A stretch of DNA of 64,000 nt from Silvania hatchlandensis (lineage in GTDB: Bacteria > Pseudomonadota > Gammaproteobacteria > Enterobacterales > Enterobacteriaceae), in assembly GCF_025564065.1 (NCBI RefSeq), contig NZ_JAMGZK010000041.1, positions 62,001 to 126,000 on the forward strand, in the 5' to 3' direction. How positions within the stretch are numbered: position 1 is the stretch's first letter; each line of letters opens with the position of its first letter. This document shows positions 28,890 to 37,771 of this stretch, in pieces. Made by a program: the position numbers and the translations under genes. Under the pieces are notes generated by a model. It searched no databases. It was given only the letters and a program-made list of their open reading frames with translations, and had not been told where the DNA came from.

Positions 28890-31315
28890 CCATGGATTTA
28901 GTCTGGTATCCACCGCCGTTTCCGGCCCAGGGGCGGCTTCCTTCAAACGCGGCGCTGGTGGATAAAAACTGTAAGCAGCAGCAAAGCCTGGAAAGTAAAT
29001 ATCGTAACCAGCTGTGCGAGGCGGCAGACCGGGTGGTTGAGTTGCCCTGCTGTAAAACTCTGCATATCAGCCTGTTTTTTGATGGTACCGGGAATAACCT
29101 GAATAACGATTTTTATCTGTCTAACCCAAAACACCCGACCAACATTGCCCGTCTGTTTCGCGCCACCATTGGTAACGGCACGGCCGGCGGAGTAAGCACG
29201 ACCGCAGGGTTGTTTGATACCGATGCCTCCCTGAAGGGGAGCTACTTTAAATACTATATACCCGGCGTCGGCACCCCTTTTCCGGAAATAAACGATCTGG
29301 ATTACTCAATGGCAGGGCTGGCATTTGCAGACAGAGGGGAAGACCGCATTAACTGGGGACTATTGCGTATTATTGATGCTTTGAAATTTGCCCTCAGCGA
29401 ACAGTGGATGAGTAACGGACAGAGCCGGGCTGCGCTGGAAAATATGGCGACCTCCTGGGCATCTCTGGGGTTGACCGGCAGCCATAACCGCTATGAAGAG
29501 TTCACCCATCAGCTTAAACAACTGGAAAGTCTGCTAAGGCCCGCGCAGCAGCTGCCCAGCTCGAAACAACCCAAACTGCTGGGGATCAAGCTTTATGTAT
29601 ATGGTTTTTCCCGCGGCGCGGCGGCGGCACGTACCTTTGTCAACTGGCTGAGTGAACTGCTGCCGAAACCAAATGCCGAAAAGCAGAAACCCGAGCAGTG
29701 CCTGGCAGTTGGTGACTTGAAAATTCCGCTGAGCGTGGAGTTTTTAGGCCTTCTGGATACCGTAGCCTCCGTTGGCGTCGCGCATATGGCTCCGGTAGCG
29801 GAAGGGCATATGTCGTGGGCCGACGATACGCAGGAATTACCCGAAGAGGAGACCTACGGTGGGCTTATCAAGCGCTGCGCGCATCTGGTCTCCTCCCACG
29901 AGCAGCGCCTCTGTTTTCCCCTCGATTCCATTTGCCGCGCCAATGGACAATATCCGGCAAACAGCGTGGAGGTTATTTACCCTGGGGTGCACTCAGATAT
30001 TGGTGGAGGTTATCCTCCCGGAGATCAAGGTAAGGCTAATGATTCTTTAGACAGATTTTTACTCTCACAAATTGTTTTACATGATTTTTATGCTGACGCA
30101 TTTAACGCAGGAGCTCCGCTTAAAGTTTCACTGTCATCACTGCCAGATGAACTGAAAAAGAATAATTGGCGCCAATTGTCTCCTGATGGGCAACTTGAAT
30201 TTGCAATATCTGTTGATCTTATCAACCGCTTCAACGCCTGGCGCGAATTAACCCTTAACCAGCCTTCACCTGCCACCCCCATTACCAATGAGCTGGCCGC
30301 CAGCTATGATCCTCCCCGCGCCCCCGTAAGCCTGGAGGCAGCCTGCGATCATCAGATGGCCTGGATCACCGCCTGGCGCATCAATCGCTATGCCAAAGGG
30401 ACGCTATTGAAAACGCCATTCTATCTGCGCGCAACGGATACTGATGCCACCTCCGGGGCACTGGAGGCCTCTAAGGCCAAAAGAGACCTGAAGCAAGGGG
30501 CAATAGAGAGCATGCGCAAAGAAAAAACAGCGCTGCAGCCTGCGGATAAAATGAACGAGCTGGTGCTGGATCCAGGTGTGAAGGATTTTGACCCCGATCT
30601 TGGGCAAACCCAGCTTCGCGAGGCGGCGCAGGAGTTTGGCGAAGATTATCGGCAGCAGTTCCGCTCCGTGGGCAGCATCACGCAGCTGGTGATGGATGTG
30701 ATCCCACACCATGCCATTTTCTTGCTCAACACCGACGATGAGCCGAAAGAGTATCGGAAAATGAAGCAGGAGGGCGAGGACAAGGTTGAAGTTCTGTTTC
30801 CCCTGCTGGGTGAGGCGACCAATGCCGATCTGCCAGGCGGACTTGTTCGGGCGCTGTTCGACGATCAGGTACATGATTCCCGTGCGTGGTTTATGCACTA
30901 CACCTTAGGTGGACGGGAACCCTGGGGCAGCTATTTTCTCTACCGGATGATCTATTTTGGCAACAAATGCAGTAAGCCTCTGTCACCGTTAACCATCGCC
31001 GGGACCGTCGTCGGCGCGGCCACGCTGGTGGGTGGCGTGATATTCAGCTTTAAACAGAAGGGTACGACGGCGAAGCTGGCGGGCCTGGCCGCAACCGGTG
31101 GGCTGTTATCGCTCGAAGTTGAAGCGCTGGATCTACTGACCAGGCTACCTGTTCCAATGAACGCAGACGCAGACGCACTCAGAGCCTTTACCTCTGCGCC
31201 TGGCGTCGTGGTTGCTCAGCAAACAGCAGCCATCGAAGACCAGCGTCTGGCATACGCGAAAACAATCATCAATTCTACCTGGGCGAAACAAGCCCGCTCC
31301 ATGCTTATTTCCTGA
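28877..31315 (+). CDS. tle1: T6SS phospholipase effector, Tle1 type (DUF2235 alpha/beta hydrolase)
   Basis: 812 residues, no signal peptide, as expected for a protein injected by T6SS. DUF2235 lipase core: ISLFFDGTGNN near 65-74, nucleophile elbow GFSRG with Ser245, Asp294 in GLLDTVASVG, His372 in VHSDIGGGYP; these fit the Ser-Asp-His triad of Tle1 phospholipases, which attack bacterial membrane phospholipids from the periplasm. A hydrophobic glycine-rich stretch near residues 705-725 (LTIAGTVVGAATLVGGVIFSF) may touch membranes. Start 28877 shares its first five residues (MSEVT) with the lipoprotein copies; ATG 28892 is an alternative. A patch at about 30021-30220 is much more AT-rich than the rest. 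Confidence 0.88.
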   Translation: MSEVTMDLVWYPPPFPAQGRLPSNAALVDKNCKQQQSLESKYRNQLCEAADRVVELPCCKTLHISLFFDGTGNNLNNDFYLSNPKHPTNIARLFRATIGNGTAGGVSTTAGLFDTDASLKGSYFKYYIPGVGTPFPEINDLDYSMAGLAFADRGEDRINWGLLRIIDALKFALSEQWMSNGQSRAALENMATSWASLGLTGSHNRYEEFTHQLKQLESLLRPAQQLPSSKQPKLLGIKLYVYGFSRGAAAARTFVNWLSELLPKPNAEKQKPEQCLAVGDLKIPLSVEFLGLLDTVASVGVAHMAPVAEGHMSWADDTQELPEEETYGGLIKRCAHLVSSHEQRLCFPLDSICRANGQYPANSVEVIYPGVHSDIGGGYPPGDQGKANDSLDRFLLSQIVLHDFYADAFNAGAPLKVSLSSLPDELKKNNWRQLSPDGQLEFAISVDLINRFNAWRELTLNQPSPATPITNELAASYDPPRAPVSLEAACDHQMAWITAWRINRYAKGTLLKTPFYLRATDTDATSGALEASKAKRDLKQGAIESMRKEKTALQPADKMNELVLDPGVKDFDPDLGQTQLREAAQEFGEDYRQQFRSVGSITQLVMDVIPHHAIFLLNTDDEPKEYRKMKQEGEDKVEVLFPLLGEATNADLPGGLVRALFDDQVHDSRAWFMHYTLGGREPWGSYFLYRMIYFGNKCSKPLSPLTIAGTVVGAATLVGGVIFSFKQKGTTAKLAGLAATGGLLSLEVEALDLLTRLPVPMNADADALRAFTSAPGVVVAQQTAAIEDQRLAYAKTIINSTWAKQARSMLIS

Positions 31316-31334
31316 TTCAGGGAAGAGAGTTCTT

Positions 31335-31592
31335 ATGAAAAATATCATTCGTCAGGGAGACACCCCGAGGGAGTATGGCGGCCAGGTGCTGGGCGGCCAC
31401 TATTCCTTTTTTGGCAAAGGCATCGCCACGAAAGCTGACCCGGTCATCTGCAATAAGCATGGTATGACGATCATTGCAGAGGGTAGCTCGCTCATGCTGG
31501 TGGATGGGCAGCCTGCTGCTCTGCATGGTCACAAATGTGCCTGTGGCTGTACGCTGGTGAGCTCCTTCCCCGATGTGAGAATCGAGCAATGA
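31335..31592 (+). CDS. PAAR-domain T6SS tip protein
   Basis: 85 residues forming the sharp tip that sits on VgrG. Contains the PAAR pattern GDTPREYGGQVLGG...GIATKADPVICNKHG...VDGQPAALHGHKCACGCTL with the His/Cys residues that hold the metal ion. No extra effector domain. GGAAGAGAG precedes ATG 31335. Overlaps the next gene by 4 bp (ATGA). Confidence 0.9.
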   Translation: MKNIIRQGDTPREYGGQVLGGHYSFFGKGIATKADPVICNKHGMTIIAEGSSLMLVDGQPAALHGHKCACGCTLVSSFPDVRIEQ

Positions 31593-32719
31593 GAGCGGTG
31601 CCCTCATTTCCACCTTATAAGGTTACCCGTCCCCCAGTCGCGAAACGCTGGATAGCGGCGGCTTCGCTGATGGGGCCGATCGCGGGAGGCTGTTCGGTGC
31701 TGCTGCGCAAAACAGAAGTCAGCAGCGGGGCGGTGATTACCGCAATGTTGATCGGTATTAGCGTTGTGGGGACGCTTTGGCTTTTTCGGCTATGGTACTA
31801 CCGTTGCTCGGTGCACAACGCCACGCTATGGCAGCAGGAGGTAAAGGCCATTCAGCAGCAGTGGTGGATCCAACATCGACGTCAGTTTGGTCTGCTGGAA
31901 ACCGTTCTGATTGGCCCGGCAGGCAGCAATGAGCTTGAATGGGAACGCGTTTTCAGACGTGAAACCCTGCCTCCAAAAGCGCGAAGCGAGAGAGGATTCG
32001 CTGCGTTTCGCATTGCCCGTACGTTTTCGGAGGATGCTGACGAGCGTGATCAACAGCTTGCCAGAATGCTGGTTCTGCAATGGATAAAACAACCTAAAAG
32101 TAGTGAGCGTCTCTCGCCTGCGAGATGCTACTGGGCCGGAAGTAACATCGCCTGGCGCGCATTCATCGGGCAAATGAAACTGACTTTCCCCGATGTTGTG
32201 CTACCCGAGGAACCAAAACCCTGGCGCGGTGAAGAAACGCTGGCAGAGCTTGCGGAGATGTTTGCCGATGCTGCCCCGGATACACAGGCACTGGTTGCCG
32301 GCTGTCAGTCGCTCACGGCTTCCGCTACGGCAGTACGTCCGGCCAGCGAGACTGCCGTACTGTGGCTGGTTGGCGCTACAGCTCCTGTTGTGCTGGCCCG
32401 GGGTGAGATTTTTGAGCCAACCGCCAACGAATCCATTTTGCAGGTTTGCCAGCGGGCGCAAATTCAGAGCGAGCTTGAACAGGTTCCAGAGTATTGCATG
32501 CTCTTTTCACCATCCGGGCAGCCTGAACTGGCAAGCTGCGGCTGGAATGTCACTCAGCATCTGCAGGACAGTTACTGGGGTGAATCAGGCGAAATGGAGC
32601 CCCTGGTGGCGATTTCGCTTGCGGCGATCTTCGCCCGTACGCAAAAGCAGCCCTGCGGCTGGATAGCCGCTGATCCTTTACACACTCTTGCACTTGGAAT
32701 TATCAAGCCTTATGGATAA
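31589..32719 (+). CDS. Unrecognised T6SS-locus membrane protein
   Basis: 376 residues from ATG 31589 in an ATGA overlap with the PAAR gene. Two N-terminal membrane segments (near residues 24-37, ASLMGPIAGGCSVLL, and 46-65, VITAMLIGISVVGTLWLFRLW), then a soluble domain of about 300 residues without a motif I can name. The last 8 bp overlap tssM. Two N-terminal segments followed by a soluble domain is also the layout of the TssM N-terminus, so a partner of the TssJLM complex is possible. Found between PAAR and tssM; I do not recognise its family. Confidence 0.7.
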   Translation: MRAVPSFPPYKVTRPPVAKRWIAAASLMGPIAGGCSVLLRKTEVSSGAVITAMLIGISVVGTLWLFRLWYYRCSVHNATLWQQEVKAIQQQWWIQHRRQFGLLETVLIGPAGSNELEWERVFRRETLPPKARSERGFAAFRIARTFSEDADERDQQLARMLVLQWIKQPKSSERLSPARCYWAGSNIAWRAFIGQMKLTFPDVVLPEEPKPWRGEETLAELAEMFADAAPDTQALVAGCQSLTASATAVRPASETAVLWLVGATAPVVLARGEIFEPTANESILQVCQRAQIQSELEQVPEYCMLFSPSGQPELASCGWNVTQHLQDSYWGESGEMEPLVAISLAAIFARTQKQPCGWIAADPLHTLALGIIKPYG

Positions 32720-35700
32720 GGACAACCAACAAACTGAAGGCATCTCCGTTGCATATACAACGTTTATTGCGGTAGCAGCGATAACGCTGGCAATCGTGCT
32801 GGGGGGCGGCATTTTCTGGATCTTCGCCACTGACGCGTCGACAGAATGGGGAGAGATACGGCCGATTCTGCTCGTCTGTGGAATGGGATGGATCATAGCG
32901 CTCAGCCTGTCTGCGCTTGCTTTCTCCGGCTGGCAATTGTGGTTACGTAATATCGCCTACCGAACGTCGAAAGATAAGCAACAGCGCAGGCTTCGCCTCC
33001 AACAGCAAAAGCAGCAGACGCTGACAGGAGACATTAGCCGCGCGATGAGTACCCGTTATGGCCGCTTATGGCGCCGCAAAGTCCGTCTGTTACTCATCAG
33101 CGGTGATGAACCCGCCATCGAACACCTTATCCCCGGCCTGCAAACCAGCCTGTGGCTCGAAGGCAACCGTATCGTACTGCTTTACGGCGGCAGCCTGACC
33201 CCTGATGTTGATAACGAAAAATACGCCGCCCTGCGCAAATTGCGCCGTGGTCGCCCGCTGGATGGCATCATCCGGGTGATTGGCGAAGGTCAGAGTCTTA
33301 CACCGCAGATAAGCGATAAGGATCTCCGTGGGCTGGAGAAAATCAGTGAAGCATTACGCTACTCGGCTCCGGTCTGGCTGTGGCAACTGTACGGCAGCGA
33401 CTGGTCGCAAAAGGGGCGTCAATCTCAGGCCGTAGGCATCACGTTGCCGCAGCGAGCGATACCGGAGAATGTCTCCTGCCAGCTCAGTAAACTGCTGCCT
33501 CAACTGCGCGAGCAGGGCATTGCGCAGATAACAGACAACCGCTGTCATGATTTCCTGTTGCGTCTGGCGCAACAGCTGGAACAGGGGGAGCGTGAACGCT
33601 GGGCATCATGCCTGACGCCGTGGCTTTACGCTGCACAACAGCGCGTCCCGCTGCGGGGGCTGGTCTTCAGCCTGGCAGACAGACCCGGCCCCTTAGATGA
33701 CGTCAGCGTTGAAAGTGCGCCTCAGCCCGCTTACCAGCATGCTCTGACGCTCCCGGACACCTGGCAGGGTGTCATTAACGACTGCACCCGCATACGCGGT
33801 CGCCGGGTTGGCCTGGCCTGGGAGCAGACGCTGGCATGGGTCGTCATGGCGGTTATTGGCGTCTGGGGAGCGGGGCTGCTGCTCTCTTTTGCCCTGAACT
33901 ACGGACAAATCTCCTCGATGGCGACCAACGCTCGCGCGCTGGTAGAGCATCCGTCCATCTCCGATTATCAGCTTACCGCCCTGCACGACCTGCGTAACGA
34001 TGCCGGTCGCCTGCAATACCACATTCAGCACGGAACGCCCTGGTATCTGCGTTTTGGTCTGAGCCATAGCCCGCAGCTGCTAAGTGCGGTGCTGCCCTGG
34101 TACGGCGTGGCGAATAACCGCCTGATCCGCGATCCGGCTAATGCGGCGTTAGTGCAGAAACTGAACGTGCTGGTGAACTCTGCCCCCAACAGCGACAACC
34201 GTATCGCGCTGGCGAAGCCGGGTTACGACCAGCTAAAAGCCTGGCTGATGATGGCCCGTTCAGACAAAACGGACGGCGCATTCTACGCCCAAACAATGAA
34301 AGCGGTGCAGCCGACCCGCATGGGCATTTCCCCCGGGTTGTGGCAGAGCCTGTCACCGGATCTGTGGGCGTTTTATATCGCGGAGCTGCCCCTGCAACCG
34401 CAGTGGAAAATCACCCCGGATATGTCTCTGGTCGGCCAGAGCCGTCAGGTGCTGCTTCAGCAGATCGGCCGGCGTAACGCGGAAAGCACTCTGTACGAAC
34501 ATATGCTCAAATCGGTGCGGCGTAACTTTGCCGATATGACGCTGGAAGAGATGACCCACGCGACCGATGCCCGCCGTTTGTTCACCACCGATGAAGCCGT
34601 GCCGGGGATGTTTACCCGTCAGGCCTGGGAAGGGGGGATCCAGCAGGCTATTGAGAAAGCGGCGAACGCCCGTCGGGATGAAATCGACTGGGTGCTGAGC
34701 GACAGCCGCCAGGCCGTTTCTGCAGACCTGTCAGCGGAAACGCTGAAAGCCCGACTGACCCAGCGCTACTTTACCGACTTTGCCGGTAGCTGGCTGAACT
34801 TCCTCAACAGCCTGCGGCTTAACCCGGCGCAAAACATTGCCGATGTCACTGACCAGCTAACGCTGATGAGCGACGTGCGACAGTCGCCGCTGATTGCGCT
34901 GATGAACACGCTGGCGTGGCAAGGGCAGACCGGACAGCAAAAAGAAGGCGTCCCGGAGTCTATCCTCCGCTCGGCGAAAGACCTGATCGGCCATACAGAA
35001 AAACCCGCGATCGATCAGCGTGCCGCCGGACCGCAGGGCCCGCTGGACGATACCTTCGGGCCGCTGCTGGCGCTAATGGGGAAAAATAACGCCAGTAACG
35101 TGATGTCGGCAGACGGTTCATTGAGTTTGCAGACGTACCTGACCCGTATCACCCGCGTGCGCCTGCGTTTGCAGCAGGTGGCAAGCAGCACGGATCCGCA
35201 GGAGATGATGCAAAGTCTGGCGCAGACCGTGTTCCAGGGTAAAAGCGTCGATCTGACCGACACCCAGCAGTACGGCAGTCTGGTGGCGGCGAGCCTTGGT
35301 GAGGAGTGGCGCGGTTTTGGTCACACTCTGTTCGTGCAGCCGCTGACCCAGGCATGGGAAACGGTATTGCAACCGTCAGCAGCCAGCCTCAACGAACGCT
35401 GGAGCCGCTCGGTCGTGGCGAACTGGCATACGGCATTTGAGGGGCGTTTCCCGTTTGCGGTGAGCAAAAGCGATGCCTCGCTTCCGATGCTGGCCGAGTT
35501 TATCCGTAAAGATGCGGGACGCATCGACAGGTTTTTAACCTCAGAGCTAAGCGGCGTGCTGCACAAAGAGGGCAGCCGGTGGGTGCCGGACAGTGCCCAC
35601 AGTCAGGGGCTGACGTTTAATCCTGCTTTTCTCAAGGCGGTAAACCAGCTGAGCCAGCTGTCAGACATCCTGTTTACCGATGGCAGTCAGGGGATCAGCT

Positions 35701-36149
35701 TCGAACTGCAGGCCCGTCCAGCAGCGCAGGTGGTGGAGACCCAGCTCACTATTGACGGGCAAAAAATGCATTACTTCAACCAGATGGCGGACTGGCAGTC
35801 CTTCCGCTGGCCGGGTGACACTTTCAAGCCGGGCGCGATGCTGACCTGGACGTCGACCAACGCGGGCGCACGCCTGTTTGGTGACTACAGCGGTACCTGG
35901 GGTTTTATCCGCTGGCTGGACCAGGGCAAGCGTCAGCAGCTCGACCGCAGCCAGTGGATGATGAGTTTTGCCGCCCCGGATGGCCGTACGCTGCAGTGGG
36001 TACTGCGCTCCCAGTTGGGCAGGGGACCTCTGGCACTACTGGCGCTGCGTGATTTCCGTCTCCCGGATCAGATCTTCACCGTGGATCCCTTAGCAACCGC
36101 TCAGGCGCTCGACACTTCCGATAACTCAGCCATGGATGGAATGGAATAA
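32712..36149 (+). CDS. tssM: T6SS membrane-complex protein TssM (IcmF/VasK)
   Basis: 1145 residues from ATG 32712; a TTG 24 bp upstream in frame is less likely. Two membrane segments near residues 14-33 and 50-70, a cytoplasmic domain, a third segment near residues 376-397, then a long periplasmic part ending in the beta-rich domain (LFGDYSGTWGFIRWLDQGK...) that contacts TssJ. The place of the usual P-loop reads LLLISGDEPAIEHLIPGL, with no GxxGxGKT, so this TssM probably cannot bind nucleotide. One-base overlap with tssA. Confidence 0.94.
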   Translation: MDKDNQQTEGISVAYTTFIAVAAITLAIVLGGGIFWIFATDASTEWGEIRPILLVCGMGWIIALSLSALAFSGWQLWLRNIAYRTSKDKQQRRLRLQQQKQQTLTGDISRAMSTRYGRLWRRKVRLLLISGDEPAIEHLIPGLQTSLWLEGNRIVLLYGGSLTPDVDNEKYAALRKLRRGRPLDGIIRVIGEGQSLTPQISDKDLRGLEKISEALRYSAPVWLWQLYGSDWSQKGRQSQAVGITLPQRAIPENVSCQLSKLLPQLREQGIAQITDNRCHDFLLRLAQQLEQGERERWASCLTPWLYAAQQRVPLRGLVFSLADRPGPLDDVSVESAPQPAYQHALTLPDTWQGVINDCTRIRGRRVGLAWEQTLAWVVMAVIGVWGAGLLLSFALNYGQISSMATNARALVEHPSISDYQLTALHDLRNDAGRLQYHIQHGTPWYLRFGLSHSPQLLSAVLPWYGVANNRLIRDPANAALVQKLNVLVNSAPNSDNRIALAKPGYDQLKAWLMMARSDKTDGAFYAQTMKAVQPTRMGISPGLWQSLSPDLWAFYIAELPLQPQWKITPDMSLVGQSRQVLLQQIGRRNAESTLYEHMLKSVRRNFADMTLEEMTHATDARRLFTTDEAVPGMFTRQAWEGGIQQAIEKAANARRDEIDWVLSDSRQAVSADLSAETLKARLTQRYFTDFAGSWLNFLNSLRLNPAQNIADVTDQLTLMSDVRQSPLIALMNTLAWQGQTGQQKEGVPESILRSAKDLIGHTEKPAIDQRAAGPQGPLDDTFGPLLALMGKNNASNVMSADGSLSLQTYLTRITRVRLRLQQVASSTDPQEMMQSLAQTVFQGKSVDLTDTQQYGSLVAASLGEEWRGFGHTLFVQPLTQAWETVLQPSAASLNERWSRSVVANWHTAFEGRFPFAVSKSDASLPMLAEFIRKDAGRIDRFLTSELSGVLHKEGSRWVPDSAHSQGLTFNPAFLKAVNQLSQLSDILFTDGSQGISFELQARPAAQVVETQLTIDGQKMHYFNQMADWQSFRWPGDTFKPGAMLTWTSTNAGARLFGDYSGTWGFIRWLDQGKRQQLDRSQWMMSFAAPDGRTLQWVLRSQLGRGPLALLALRDFRLPDQIFTVDPLATAQALDTSDNSAMDGME

Positions 36150-37743
36150 TGGCCGCATTACAGAACCTGCTCTACGCCTGTGGAGCAGAGGAGAGCACAT
36201 TGCTGGATCAGTCCCGGACGCGCATCCGCGACCGGGAGCGCTGGCTGGAACCCATAAATGATGTTGAACCGACCGGGGAGGATCCCGGCTACAACGATGA
36301 CTTCCAGCGCATCCGCGAAGAGGTGAATAAGCTCTCCGGCATTGATACCGCCCTGATTTGCCAGCTGACAGAAAAGCTGCTGACCGGTGTCTGCAAGGAT
36401 CTGCGTGTAACGACCTTCTACGTCTGGGCGCGCCTGCATCAGGACGGCGAAACCGGGTTTGCAGAGGGCTGGAATTGCTGGCCGCTATGCTGGAAAAGTT
36501 CGGAGCCCAGCTGCATCCCCGGCGCGAGCGCAGCCGTAAATCGGCGCTGGAGTGGCTGGGCAGCAGCCGCATGATCGACAGCCTGTCGCGCTATCCGGAA
36601 GTGGATATCACGGTGATGCGGCGTATCGCCGGGGCGCTACTGCGGGCAGATAACACCCTACGGACATTTGATGACGAGGGGCAGCCCTTGCTCGCCGTGC
36701 TGTATCAGGCGCTGGAAAACAGGCTGGTGCAGAGCGGGGGAGCCAACAGTCTCGTCCCGCAAACCAGCCAGGAAGAGAGTGCTGCCGTCACGGAGGTTGT
36801 ACCGTTCGCACCCGGGATGAATACCGTATCTTCAGGGCGTGACCTGCTCAGCCAGGCCAAAGAGCTGGCGCGATACCTGCGGGACCAGCCCGGCGGCTGG
36901 CTGGCGGGCCATCATCTGCTGAAATGCATTCGCTGGGATACGCTGATGTCCCTGCCGCCGCTGGATGCCTCCGGGCGTACCCGTCTGCTGCCGCCCAAGC
37001 CGGACAACAAGGCGCACCTCAAACGGCTATACCTGCAAAAAAGCTGGTCAGAATTGCTGGAATACACCGACGCCTTGCTGGCGCAGGGGGTTAACCATCT
37101 GTGGCTGGATCTGCAGTGGTACGCCTGGCAAGCGCTGGTGAAGCTCGATGCTGACTCCGTACGCGCAGATATTCTCTGCCGGGATCTCACCGGGCTGCTG
37201 TCTCGCCTGCCGGGGCTGGAGGTGCTGGCGTTCAACGACGGCACGCCGTTCGCCGATGAAGTGACGATGAACTGGATTAACGAAAGCGTGCTGGATGCGA
37301 TGCCGGGCTGGAAGGATGAACCGGTGATGACCGCCGCTTCTTCCGGGGATGAGGTGTTATCTCTTGAGCCGGAAGTGCTGGCTAAAGCGGACAGCGAGGG
37401 AATAGACGCCGCACTCAACTGGCTACAGACCCGTGCGGGTTACACATCTTCCCGTGACCAGTGGCTGATGCGTCTGCTGATGGCGCGTGTCACCGAGCAG
37501 TACGGCAAAAACGAAATGGCGCTGCACTTGCTGGGTGAGCTCGACCACCGTGCCCGCACGCTCACCCTTGAGCAGTGGACGCCGGACCTGCTGTTCGAAG
37601 TCAAAGCGCGTCGGCTCAAATTACTGCGTGCCAGATCAGGGCGCAGTGAGGCGGATAAAACCCGCCTGCTACCCGAAATGGACGCGCTGCTCTCCGGGCT
37701 GATTGCGCTTGATCCTGCTCGCTCTGCCGTACTTTGCGGCTGA
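36149..37743 (+). pseudogene. tssA: T6SS cap/assembly protein TssA (ImpA family), single-base frameshift
   Basis: An ImpA-type TssA of about 531 residues if read through. Frame 1 runs from ATG 36149 to ...DGETGFAEG and then goes out of register to a stop at 36572-36574; the continuation, LELLAAMLEKFGAQLHP...SALEWLG, is in another frame and runs to 37743. Restoring one C at 36469 (GGGCTGG to GGGCCTGG) rejoins them. No canonical slippery heptamer is seen. TssA starts and guides tube and sheath growth, so a true frameshift should impair the T6SS. A sequencing or assembly error is the main alternative. Confidence 0.85.
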
Positions 37744-37771
37744 TATTAAAAACGGACTGATAGTTAAATTT

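Larger units (their letters stand above)
26122..28891 (+). repeat. Tandem gene array, five units, 551-bp period
   Basis: Start codons at 26673, 27224, 27775, 28326 and (tle1) 28877 are each exactly 551 bp apart. 551 is not a multiple of three, so successive genes are in different frames and overlap by 13 bp at the sequence GTATGTCC(A/G)AAGTAA, where the next ATG is made from the Val-Cys codons of the previous gene. Copy 1 shares the unit from about base 26163 on. Conserved outer parts flank a variable middle. Confidence 0.92.

Noticed and set aside
26122-28891. Tandem repeats considered as a CRISPR array or satellite
   Set aside because: The unit is a complete lipoprotein gene of about 551 bp; there are no short repeats with spacers and no cas genes.
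36449-36475. Programmed -1 frameshift in tssA
   Set aside because: The codons ACC GGG TTT GCA GAG GGC TGG contain no X-XXY-YYZ slippery site and no obvious downstream pseudoknot, so a plain one-base deletion is simpler.
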